A stretch of DNA of 64,000 nucleotides from Parahaliea mediterranea. GTDB lineage: Bacteria; Pseudomonadota; Gammaproteobacteria; Pseudomonadales; Halieaceae. Below, piece by piece: positions 36,897 through 44,515 of this stretch. The stretch spans positions 62,001-126,000 of the forward strand of contig NZ_JAFKCZ010000003.1 in assembly GCF_017255185.1 (NCBI RefSeq), given 5' to 3'. Within the stretch, counting starts at the first letter, position 1. Each line of letters starts with the position of its first letter. The notes beneath the pieces are model-generated. The model ran no database searches. It worked only from the letters and a program-made list of their open reading frames with translations, and had not been told where the DNA came from. A program made the translations under genes and the position numbers.

Positions 36897-37329
36897 TGGC
36901 GTTCTCCTTTTCATTGGCAATGGCCCGCCCCCGCAGGGGGCGCGGCGGCACCCACAGCCAGGTGGCGGCCACCAGCAGGGCGAAGACGGTATACACCGCG
37001 GTGAACACCCAGGCCGGGGCGCGATAGTACAGTAACACGCCCAGCCAGTGGGCCATGAAAGCCCCGGCGTACACTGCCTCCCCCGCCCGTGCGCGCAGCG
37101 CCATCTCCCAGGTGGTGAGCGGACAGACCACACCGAACCAGGCCTGGGCGACCACCACGGCGATGGCCAGCAGATGGGCCAGGCGCAGCCAGGGGTTGCG
37201 CACCCACGCCCAGCGCCGCCAGCGGCCGGCCAATACCAGCGGCACTGTCAGCACCACGAAGGCGACAAACAGTGCATGCAGCAGCAACAGGGCGTCGGCG
37301 GCCAGGCGAAAGCCCGTCGGGGAATCCAT
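36886..37329 (-). CDS. DUF2784 membrane protein
   Basis: 147 residues with about four membrane helices and the DUF2784 landmarks LLLLHALFVAFVVLTVPLVL, NPWLRLAHLLAIAVVVAQAWFGVVCPLTTWE and HWLGVLLYYRAPAWVFTAVYTVFALLVAATW. Unknown role. It overlaps the GNAT gene, so the two are coupled. Confidence 0.82.
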   Translation of the reverse strand: MDSPTGFRLAADALLLLHALFVAFVVLTVPLVLAGRWRRWAWVRNPWLRLAHLLAIAVVVAQAWFGVVCPLTTWEMALRARAGEAVYAGAFMAHWLGVLLYYRAPAWVFTAVYTVFALLVAATWLWVPPRPLRGRAIANEKENANGR

Positions 37330-37392
37330 GGCCAGGCCTCTCCGGCGGCGTCGCGCCGGGAAAAACCGCCCTCCCGGCCCGCCAGCGCCGTG

Positions 37393-37800
37393 TCAGCCAG
37401 CTCCGGAGAACTTGGCGAACACCTCGGCCTCGGTGAGATTCTCGGTTTCGTTGGCGAAGGTGTAGTAGCCCGGCTTGCGATCGATGAAGATCTGCTCGGT
37501 CATCTCCCAGCGCTCCTGGTCCTCGAACAGGCCTACCGGCAATACATACTGACTCGGCGCCTTGAGATGGTAGAACAGGTGGGTGCCACACTGGCGGCAA
37601 AACGCGCGCTCGGCCCAATCGGACGATGCGTAGCGGGCCACGTGGGACTCCCCCTGGATCTGGATGCCGGTGTCACACTGCACCGCGAGGTAGGGGCCGC
37701 CGCCCCAGCGACGGCACATGCGGCAGTGGCAGGCATCGACATGACTGGATGTGGGTTGCGCCTCGATCTCGACGGCGCCGCACAGGCAATGGGCTTTCAC
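37393..37800 (-). CDS. GFA-family (glutathione-dependent formaldehyde-activating-like) protein
   Basis: 135 residues with the complete zinc set: CLCGAVEIE, CHCRMCRRWGGG and CRQCGTHLFYH. Family members resemble Gfa but mostly have unproven substrates. It starts at GTG 37800 with GGAGGAAG upstream. Compare the broken GFA remnant at 35736-35963. Confidence 0.87.
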   Translation of the reverse strand: MKAHCLCGAVEIEAQPTSSHVDACHCRMCRRWGGGPYLAVQCDTGIQIQGESHVARYASSDWAERAFCRQCGTHLFYHLKAPSQYVLPVGLFEDQERWEMTEQIFIDRKPGYYTFANETENLTEAEVFAKFSGAG

Positions 37801-37858
37801 AATGCTTCCTCCTCCTTGTGGCTACGCGGTATACAGTATGGCCCTAGCTGGGGAGTGG

Positions 37859-38188
37859 TCAATCGCCCTGGACGCGATGGGCGTCCAGGATGCCAGCTAC
37901 CCACAGCACGAGCAGGACCAGCGACGCCAGGCGCATGCCACCGCCATCCGCCTGCATCTCGGCCATGACCTGGAGGGTCAAGCTAGTCATGTCCGGCGGC
38001 AGTTGCCCGCCCTGCAGACGCTCGACCAGTGTTTGCACCACCCGCAGCGCACGCATCACCACAACAACCAGCGCGATTGCCGCGCCAGTCGCCAGCAGCA
38101 CCCCGCGCCCATAGCGCCGCAGGTAAAACTGGCCCGCGCCGGGAAACACCAGCGCCGATAGCAACGCCGCCTTGGAAGCCCTGTCCAT
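37859..38188 (-). CDS. Small membrane protein, unknown
   Basis: 109 residues; the N-terminal ALLSALVFPGAGQFYLRRYGRG resembles the GxGQ(F/Y)Y motif of TM2-like/DUF5683 proteins. Two or three membrane helices (about 30-48 and 88-104) separated by a soluble segment. A strong GGAGG site precedes ATG 38188. The function is unknown. Confidence 0.7.
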   Translation of the reverse strand: MDRASKAALLSALVFPGAGQFYLRRYGRGVLLATGAAIALVVVVMRALRVVQTLVERLQGGQLPPDMTSLTLQVMAEMQADGGGMRLASLVLLVLWVAGILDAHRVQGD

Positions 38189-38203
38189 TTACCCCGCCTC
38201 CGG

Positions 38204-38587
38204 CTAGCGGCCGAGGCGGGCGGTAACCTGGATCTCGATTTTCATTTGCTCGTCGAGCAAGCCGGCCTGGAACATCGTCGCCGCGGGCCGGACCTCTCCC
38301 AGCCACCGCGCCAGCACCGGCCAACAGGGCTCGAAGTCATTGCGATCCGGTAGAATGTAGGTAATGCGCACAATCTGCTCGATGGCGCTGCCCGCCTCCT
38401 CCAGGGCCTGGCGGATATTCACGAAGCACTGCTCCGCCTGCTCCACCACGCTCTCGCTGATACTCATATTACCGTAGTTATAGCCCGTGGTGCCGGAGAC
38501 GAACACATAGTCCCCGTCCACCACGGCCCGCGAATAACCGATCCGGGCCTCGAATTCGGAGCCACTGGAAATGCGCCGATCAACCAC
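38204..38587 (-). CDS. RidA/YjgF-family protein
   Basis: 127 residues: FVSGTTGYNYGNMSISESVVEQAEQCFVNIRQALEEAGSAIEQIVRITYIL, a catalytic-type Arg in VRITY, and MKIEIQVTARL at the end. RidA proteins hydrolyse reactive enamines/imines; this subclass lacks the strict archetypal C-terminus. GTG 38587 start with GGAGGT 7 bp upstream. Confidence 0.87.
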   Translation of the reverse strand: MVDRRISSGSEFEARIGYSRAVVDGDYVFVSGTTGYNYGNMSISESVVEQAEQCFVNIRQALEEAGSAIEQIVRITYILPDRNDFEPCWPVLARWLGEVRPAATMFQAGLLDEQMKIEIQVTARLGR

Positions 38588-38715
38588 CTGCCTACCTCCG
38601 TCCGCCCGGGATCGGGCGAGTTCATGAATTTGGGAGCGAGTATCTTATGGGCCCCTTCCAAAGACCGCCAGCCCGGCCGCGGGGACTTGCGCCCCGCCCG
38701 GCCACCGGCGAAGCC

Positions 38716-39048
38716 TCAATGGGCGCCGGCCCGGGAAAACAGGTTGATCACCCCCACCCCGGCGACGATCAGTGCCATGCCGATCACGGCGGGCAGGTCC
38801 AGGCGCTGTCCCAGCACCAGCCAGCCAATCGCCGCAATCAGCACGATGCCCAACCCCGCCCAAACCGCGTAGGCAATACCCACCGGGATTTCCTTCAGGG
38901 TCAGCGAGAGGAAGTAGAACGCCGCGGCATAGCCCACCAGCACCACCAGGCTTGGCGCCAGACGGGTAAAACCATCGCTTGCCTTCAGCGACGAGGTCGC
39001 GATCACCTCGGCCACGATAGCAATTCCCAGGAACAACCAGCTCTTCAT
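38716..39048 (-). CDS. Small multidrug resistance (EmrE/QacE-type) transporter
   Basis: 110 residues, four membrane helices. [22 protein letters not shown] places the essential Glu at 14, followed by [25 protein letters not shown]. Exports quaternary ammonium compounds, guanidinium or related cations in exchange for protons. Start ATG 39048 fixed by the E14 alignment. Confidence 0.9.
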   Translation of the reverse strand: MKSWLFLGIAIVAEVIATSSLKASDGFTRLAPSLVVLVGYAAAFYFLSLTLKEIPVGIAYAVWAGLGIVLIAAIGWLVLGQRLDLPAVIGMALIVAGVGVINLFSRAGAH

Positions 39049-39144
39049 TTGTCGATCTCGCAAGTGCAAAAAACCACCGGGATCATACCGGTATCGCGCC
39101 GAGGCGTGAAAGCAAGACGCCAGGCGCGAACAATCCGACACCGC

Positions 39145-39459
39145 CTACGAACCGGCCTTGAACCAGAACTCGATCTCGTCGGTGGCCACCTCGAACTCGG
39201 CCGCGTGCTCGACATTGGCGGGCACGTGATACCACTGCCCGGGCCCGTAGCGTTCGGTATTGCCGGCGATGGTCAGGATCAGCTCGCCACGGGTGATGAC
39301 CCCGTGGTTGTCGGTGTCGTGGGAATGGGGAGGAATTTTGGTGCCCGCCGGGTAGGAGGCGAACAACACATCGGCGCCGTCCGCCTCCAGTTTGTAGGCG
39401 TCGAAACGCCCGTCGTAAAGGGGTAATTGCCTGATTTTCTGGGGGTATTGCCCCGCCAT
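39145..39459 (-). CDS. Cupin-domain protein
   Basis: 104-residue single cupin: IPPHSHDTDNHGVITRGELILTI provides the metal-binding His residues, and GQWYHVPANVEHAAEFEVATDEIEFWFK the second motif. AAGGAG precedes ATG 39459. Substrate unknown; may be a metal-dependent isomerase or a stress-linked binding protein. Confidence 0.85.
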   Translation of the reverse strand: MAGQYPQKIRQLPLYDGRFDAYKLEADGADVLFASYPAGTKIPPHSHDTDNHGVITRGELILTIAGNTERYGPGQWYHVPANVEHAAEFEVATDEIEFWFKAGS

Positions 39460-39496
39460 GCCGTGCTCCTTGTTCTGTATGGCCCGCTATGGGCGA

Positions 39497-40096
39497 TCAA
39501 TCACTATCCACCGTGGCGTTGGTGCGCCAGTCGAACTCCATCTGTCTGGCGGTTGCGCGGGCGAGATCCGGGGTGGACAACCGCGCCACCAGGTGCAGGC
39601 TCATGTCGATGCCCGCGGAGATACCGCCCGAACTGACAACAGCCCCCTCGTCCACCCAGCGCCGGCCCTCCACCACCCGCACCTCGGGATAGGCCCCGCG
39701 CAAATCGGCGATATCCTCCCAGTGGGTGGTCGCCTTGCGACCGCGCAAGAGTCCCGCCTCGGCAAGCAGGAAGGCGCCGGTGCACACCGAGGCGACAATC
39801 GACGCGCTGTCCGCCACCCGCGAGATCCAGTCGATAACCGCGGCCTTGCCGAGTTCCCCCGTGTGGACGCCGCCGGCGACGATCAGGACATCGATCGGCG
39901 GATGGCCGGCAAGGTCGAAGTGCGGATTGACGCTGTAGCCACCGCGCGCGCAGACCGCCGCGGGTGTTTCGGCAACCAGGAAGACCCGGAAGCGCCCCTC
40001 CCCACCGGGCAGCCGGTTGGCGGTGGCGAAAACCTCGAAAGGCCCGGAAAAGTCCAGCACCTCCGCGTTCTCATAGATGTAAATACCGATATTCAA
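39497..40096 (-). CDS. DJ-1/PfpI-family protein (isonitrile hydratase-like)
   Basis: 199 residues. MNIGIYIYENAEVLDFSGPFEVFATAN start, the nucleophile elbow ASVCTGAFLLAEAGLL with the reactive Cys, then THWEDIADLRGAYPEVRVVEG. It resembles the sensor half of GlxA/FtrA regulators and InhA-type hydratases but has no AraC domain. Part of a run of minus-strand detoxification-like genes. Confidence 0.87.
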   Translation of the reverse strand: MNIGIYIYENAEVLDFSGPFEVFATANRLPGGEGRFRVFLVAETPAAVCARGGYSVNPHFDLAGHPPIDVLIVAGGVHTGELGKAAVIDWISRVADSASIVASVCTGAFLLAEAGLLRGRKATTHWEDIADLRGAYPEVRVVEGRRWVDEGAVVSSGGISAGIDMSLHLVARLSTPDLARATARQMEFDWRTNATVDSD

Positions 40097-40139
40097 AATG
40101 CCCTGCTCCTGTCATCGCCCCCCGCCCGTAGCGGGCGGG

Positions 40140-40505
40140 CTAGGCCCGATTGAGGCCGAGCTCGCGCTGCCGCTTCTTGCTCAGGCCCAGCGAGACGATG
40201 CGGTGGGACTCCCGCAGGTAGTAATTGAGTTGCTCGTCGCCACCGGCCGTTGTGTCGTACTGCTGGATCCATTTCATGCCGCGAGCCGCCAGGTAGGGCG
40301 CCGGGCGGTAGCCCGGTTCGTCCTTCAGTATCTCGTAGTTGAGCTCGGAGGCCTTGAAGGTAAAGGCCGGCTTCTGCAGCTTGCTCCAACCACCGATCGC
40401 GAAGACCTTGCCGCCGACCTTCCACACATGGGAGTTACCCCACTGAACGACGTGGGTGGTCGCCGGCAGGGAGCCGCAATAGGCGTTAAACTGCTCGTAG
40501 GTCAC
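40140..40505 (-). CDS. MmcQ/YjbR-family DNA-binding-like protein
   Basis: 121 residues with the YjbR fold signature: LPATTHVVQWGNSHVWKVGGKVFAIGGW and PGYRPAPYLAARGMKWIQQYD, ending in a C-terminal LSKKRQRELGL helix. The role of the family is not settled. GTG 40505 gives VTYEQFNAYCGSLP, the usual start. Confidence 0.83.
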   Translation of the reverse strand: MTYEQFNAYCGSLPATTHVVQWGNSHVWKVGGKVFAIGGWSKLQKPAFTFKASELNYEILKDEPGYRPAPYLAARGMKWIQQYDTTAGGDEQLNYYLRESHRIVSLGLSKKRQRELGLNRA

Positions 40506-40550
40506 AGCGACAACTCTCGGCCTTGCCAACACATTCCCACGATACAGGGA

Positions 40551-41006
40551 TTAACCGCCACCGGGAATGTACGTCGCGATAAACGACTCCCACGGCGGGT
40601 TATCCTCCAGCTGCCAGATAGAAGCGATGTGCTCCCGGGCCCGCGTCGCGGACCACCCCAGGTGCTCCCAGGCATAGATCGCATAGAATGCCGACACCCG
40701 GTAGTTTGCCGCGCAGTGAATCAACAACCTTTTGCCCCGGCAAGCCCCCATGGCCCGTACAAACGCCGCGTAGTCCTCCGCCACCGGATGCGCAAAGTCC
40801 ACGGGAATATAGAAATAGTCGATTCCCTGGCCGGCGACAATCGCCTCTTCTCCCGGGATGGCGTACTGGCTGTCATGGGGCAGGAGGTTGATGACGGCCT
40901 CGTACCCGCTCGCGCCCAGCGCCGACAGCTGTTCCTCATTCAACAGGCCCGAGGTGGCGACGTTCTCGCTGACAGGGCGAAAGTTAAATGCCCGTTCCAC
41001 GCTCAT
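40551..41006 (-). CDS. Protein tyrosine phosphatase-like protein
   Basis: 151 residues of the dual-specificity phosphatase-like fold. The active-site loop reads LIHCAANYRVSAF, that is C-X4-R rather than the canonical C-X5-R. The general-acid-loop region may be VDFAHPVAEDY. The loop change could mean altered chemistry or no catalysis. GAGGTGG lies upstream of ATG 41006. Confidence 0.75.
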   Translation of the reverse strand: MSVERAFNFRPVSENVATSGLLNEEQLSALGASGYEAVINLLPHDSQYAIPGEEAIVAGQGIDYFYIPVDFAHPVAEDYAAFVRAMGACRGKRLLIHCAANYRVSAFYAIYAWEHLGWSATRAREHIASIWQLEDNPPWESFIATYIPGGG

Positions 41007-41248
41007 TGATCGATTCCACCTCGCATATGCCGGCTGCCAGGGAGTTGGCTGCCCTCTGATCCGCCGGACAGTGCCGCGTCAATCTACGGGTAATATACGT
41101 GTACTGGCCGAAGGTAGGCAATCGCGCGCCGCGCGCGGGCACAGATCGCCAAGGTACCGGCAATGTACCACTTAGACCTGGCCGACAGTCTTGGCGCGGC
41201 CCCGCCCTCCTCACATGCAGCCCCTTGCCAATCAACTACACTCAATCT

Positions 41249-41995
41249 ATGTACCGTATCCTGTACTGGCGGCGATTGCGCGGCGCCGTACTGATAGCCG
41301 CCCTGACCGCGGTTTCCGCCGACGGGGCCGCGGACGCCGCGCGGGAGCGAACGCAAATGCTTGAGGAAATCCGCCGGTCGGTGAGGGAGTCCGCCGACTA
41401 TACCGGGCGCGAGGAATTACGCGAGACGACGATGGCCGCGATGGCGGCCGTGCCCCGGGAAGCTTTTGTGCCAGCCGGGCAAAAGCCGATGGCCAACCTC
41501 AACCGTCCCCTGCCCATCGGCCAGGGGCAGACCATTTCACAGCCGCTGATCGTGGCGTTAATGACCGACCTGCTGGACCCGCAGCCGGGAGATGTGGTGC
41601 TGGAGGTTGGCACCGGCTCCGGTTACCAGGCGGCGGTATTGGCGCAGCTGGTGAAACAGGTGTACACGGTGGAGATCATTCCCGAACTGGCGGCGCGCGC
41701 CCGTGCCGCCATTGCGTCGCTGGGCTACGACAATATCACCGTGCGCACTGGCGACGGCTACGCCGGCTGGCCGCAGCACGCGCCCTTTGACGGTATCATC
41801 GTGACCGCCGCGCCGGAGGAAATCCCGCCGCCGCTAGTGGAGCAACTCAAGACCGGCGGCAAGCTGGTGATTCCCCTGGGGCCGGTGCACGGCTTCCAGC
41901 AGTTGGTACTGGTGGAAAAGCGTGACGACGGCACGCTGCAGCGACGCGAGGTCCTGCCGGTGGCCTTTGTGCCGCTGACCCGTCAGCGCGATTAA
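41249..41995 (+). CDS. Secreted protein-L-isoaspartate O-methyltransferase-like protein
   Basis: 248 residues. The methyltransferase core is typical PCMT: VPREAFVP, LPIGQGQTISQPLIVALMTDLL, LEVGTGSGYQAAVLAQL and GYDNITVRTGDGYAGW. An N-terminal hydrophobic stretch (MYRILYWRRLRGAVLIAALTA) looks like a signal peptide, so it may act in the periplasm, where SAM supply is a puzzle. TACACT at 41237-41242 lies only 7 bp before the ATG. It is not next to surE or rpoS. Confidence 0.85.
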   Translation: MYRILYWRRLRGAVLIAALTAVSADGAADAARERTQMLEEIRRSVRESADYTGREELRETTMAAMAAVPREAFVPAGQKPMANLNRPLPIGQGQTISQPLIVALMTDLLDPQPGDVVLEVGTGSGYQAAVLAQLVKQVYTVEIIPELAARARAAIASLGYDNITVRTGDGYAGWPQHAPFDGIIVTAAPEEIPPPLVEQLKTGGKLVIPLGPVHGFQQLVLVEKRDDGTLQRREVLPVAFVPLTRQRD

Positions 41996-42003
41996 CCACG
42001 CCT

Positions 42004-42030
42004 TTGACAAGCCACACAGCACTTTATAGT
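42004..42030 (+). promoter_or_regulatory. Promoter for the amidohydrolase gene
   Basis: TTGACA (42004-42009) and TATAGT (42025-42030) with a short 15-bp spacer, 30 bp before the ATG. Both hexamers are near-consensus; the spacing is tight. Confidence 0.5.
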
Positions 42031-42059
42031 CTGCGGAAGTTTATTTCCGGAGACCAGCC

Positions 42060-43385
42060 ATGCAACAAGACTCTTTCAGCTTCCACCGGGCGCTGCGGTT
42101 TGCCCGCCATACTGCCGCCGCACTGGTACTGGGCACCCTGAGCGCGCACGGCGCGCTTGCCGACACGTTGGTGGTCCACGCCGGCACCCTGCTGGCGGTA
42201 CCTGGCGACAAGCCCAAACGCGAGCAAACCCTGGTGATCGAGGACGGCCGGGTGAGCCAGGTGCTCGACGGCTACCGCGGTAGCGGTGAATTCGGCGACC
42301 AGGCGCGCCTGATCGACCTCAAGGACCGCTTCGTCATGCCCGGGTTGATGGACATGCACGTCCACCTGCAGGGGGAGCTGGGGCCGGATGATGACCGTGA
42401 AACCCTGAAGTTCTCCGACGAACTGGTGCAGATGCGCTCGCTGATGTTCGCCATGCGCACGCTGGAGGCGGGCTTTACCACGGTGCGCGACGTGGGCTCC
42501 AATACCCAGGCGATGTACGCCCTGCGCGACAGCATTGATCGCGGCTGGATCACCGGGCCGCGCATCATCGCCGTCGGCTCCGTCGGCATCACCGGCGGCC
42601 ACGCGGACGTGTCCGGCATGAAGCACGAATTGCTGGAGTTCTACACCGACCGCACTATTTGCGACGGACCCTACGACTGCCGCCGGGCCGCCCGGGACGC
42701 CATCAAGTACGGCGCCGACCTGATCAAGATCACCTCCACCGGCGGCGTGCTGACCGACCGCGATACCGGCACCGGCCAACAGATGGAGATGGACGAACTG
42801 AAGGAGGTGGTATTGGCAGCCCAGCGCATGGGCCGCAAGGTCGCCAGCCACGCCCACCAGGAAGACGGCATTGTCGCCGCCCTGGAGGCCGGGGTGGACA
42901 GCATCGAGCACGGCACCTACACCGGCCCCAAGGCGATCAAACTGTTCAAGTCCACCGGCGCCTACCTGGTGCCCACCCTGCTGGCGGGCCACACCGTGAG
43001 GGAGATGGCGACCAGCAGCGACTTTATGAGCCCCGCCGTGGCCGAAAAAGCCATCCGCGTCGGCGAGGACATGCAGGCCAACTTCGGCCGCGCGTACCGG
43101 GCCGGAGTCAAAATCGCCTACGGCACTGACAGCGGCGTGTCCGCCCACGGCACCAACGCGCAGGAGGCGGTGTTGATGAAACAGGCGGGCATGAACAACA
43201 TGGACATCCTGGTGGCCGCCACGGTCAGCGCCGCGGACCTGATCGACATGGGCGACAGCCTGGGCACCCTGGAGCCCGGCAAGCACGCCGACCTCATCGC
43301 CCTGGACGGCTCGCCGCTGGAGGATATCGAGCAGCTGCTGGACGTGGACTTCGTGATGAAGGGCGGCGAAGTCATCAAGCAGTGA
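42060..43385 (+). CDS. Secreted metal-dependent amidohydrolase
   Basis: 441 residues with a signal peptide ending near SAHGALA. Amidohydrolase core: VMPGLMDMHVHLQGE (HxH), TTVRDVG, KITSTGG (carboxylated-Lys-region), VASHAHQ, GVDSIEHGTY and AYGTDSG (metal Asp). Closest in type to Xaa-Pro dipeptidase/imidazolonepropionase-like amidohydrolases. Converges on the next gene with a 3-bp gap. Confidence 0.87.
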   Translation: MQQDSFSFHRALRFARHTAAALVLGTLSAHGALADTLVVHAGTLLAVPGDKPKREQTLVIEDGRVSQVLDGYRGSGEFGDQARLIDLKDRFVMPGLMDMHVHLQGELGPDDDRETLKFSDELVQMRSLMFAMRTLEAGFTTVRDVGSNTQAMYALRDSIDRGWITGPRIIAVGSVGITGGHADVSGMKHELLEFYTDRTICDGPYDCRRAARDAIKYGADLIKITSTGGVLTDRDTGTGQQMEMDELKEVVLAAQRMGRKVASHAHQEDGIVAALEAGVDSIEHGTYTGPKAIKLFKSTGAYLVPTLLAGHTVREMATSSDFMSPAVAEKAIRVGEDMQANFGRAYRAGVKIAYGTDSGVSAHGTNAQEAVLMKQAGMNNMDILVAATVSAADLIDMGDSLGTLEPGKHADLIALDGSPLEDIEQLLDVDFVMKGGEVIKQ

Positions 43386-43388
43386 CCC

Positions 43389-44381
43389 TTACAGCGGGGG
43401 TTGCTGCACTGCGCCCTCGCTGAAAAACGCCCAGGTGAGCGCCGCGATATCCAGTTCGTGACTGGTGCGGCCCAGCAGGCGGGGCAGGCGGAACACCGGG
43501 TCGGGCACAGTGTGACCGCCGCCCACCACGCTCACCAGCGCCACCGGCGGTCGGTCGGGGCCAACCCACTGCAAGGTACTCACCCGCGTACCGTCGTCGG
43601 TCGCGCGATCTTCCCAGTCACTGTGCTGGCCCTCGCTGCTGTAGCGGGCGAGGTCGGCCCAGTAAGCGGCGGTCTCCCGCGCCGAGCGCACCGCGCCGCG
43701 GCTGGTGTCGCCAAACAGCTCCACCACCCCGCCATCGTAGGGGTTGATCGGGTCCTCGGTGCCGTTGACGATGAGCACCGGCAGGGCCTGGTGCCGGGGT
43801 TCGCAGCCCAGGTTATCGCGCGCCGGCAGGTTGGCCACGTAGGCGGCGATGCCGGCCACCGCGTCCGGCGCCTCCAGGCCCATGCGATAGGCCATGTGTC
43901 CGCCGTTGGATATGCCCGCCACATACACCCGTCGGGGATCGATCCCGTAGTGCTCCCCCATCCGCGCGATAAGCGCCCGCAGGAAACCAACATCATCGAT
44001 ATTGCGGGTATTGGCGGCATAGCTGGCGCTGGCCCGGCAGTCGTTCCAGTGGCGCTCCACACCGTCCGGGTACACAACCAGCGCCCCTTCCCGCTCGGCC
44101 AGTACCTCAAAGCCGTAGAAGGTCGCCAAGCGCATGTCATTGCCGTCCCCGCGAGAACCGTGCAACAGGAGCAGCAATGGTGCCCGCGATTTAAGGGTCG
44201 CCGGCACATAGGCCAGCCAGCGGCGGTCGAGCCCGCCGTGTTGCAACATGCCCGCCACGTGTTCACCGGGCAGCCCCTCGGGCTCGGACACATCGGAAGA
44301 CAGGTACCACCAGCCGGCGGCCATTCCCCCCAGAATCACCAGCGCGGCGATACCACCCGCCCACGGCAAAAAGCTGCGCAT
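43389..44381 (-). CDS. PHB-depolymerase/feruloyl-esterase-like alpha/beta hydrolase
   Basis: 330 residues with an N-terminal membrane/signal helix. APLLLLLHGSRGDGND (oxyanion hole), nucleophile AGISNGGHMAYRM (GxSxG), NGTEDPINPY (Asp) and VVGGGHTVPDP (His). Likely exported esterase of the LpqC family. ATG 44381 is preferred over ATG 44408 because GGAGGGGAC lies just upstream of it. Confidence 0.83.
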   Translation of the reverse strand: MRSFLPWAGGIAALVILGGMAAGWWYLSSDVSEPEGLPGEHVAGMLQHGGLDRRWLAYVPATLKSRAPLLLLLHGSRGDGNDMRLATFYGFEVLAEREGALVVYPDGVERHWNDCRASASYAANTRNIDDVGFLRALIARMGEHYGIDPRRVYVAGISNGGHMAYRMGLEAPDAVAGIAAYVANLPARDNLGCEPRHQALPVLIVNGTEDPINPYDGGVVELFGDTSRGAVRSARETAAYWADLARYSSEGQHSDWEDRATDDGTRVSTLQWVGPDRPPVALVSVVGGGHTVPDPVFRLPRLLGRTSHELDIAALTWAFFSEGAVQQPPL

Positions 44382-44450
44382 CTGTCCCCTCCCCTGTCTT
44401 ATTGACATGCATTATGCGGGGGCGGCACCGGCGCTGCCACCGGGGCGCCC

Positions 44451-44487
44451 AAAAAAAGGCCCGGCACCGCGCTAGCGGTACCGGGCC
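44451..44487 (-). terminator. Rho-independent terminator of the TonB receptor gene
   Basis: On the minus strand, GGCCCGGTACCGC-TAGC-GCGGTGCCGGGCC (one mismatch; 44487-44458) is followed by seven T (44457-44451), 28 bp after the receptor stop. It is the best canonical intrinsic terminator in the window. Confidence 0.9.
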
Positions 44488-44515
44488 AAGGGGGTAGCGG
44501 GTAGTGGCGCGCGTG

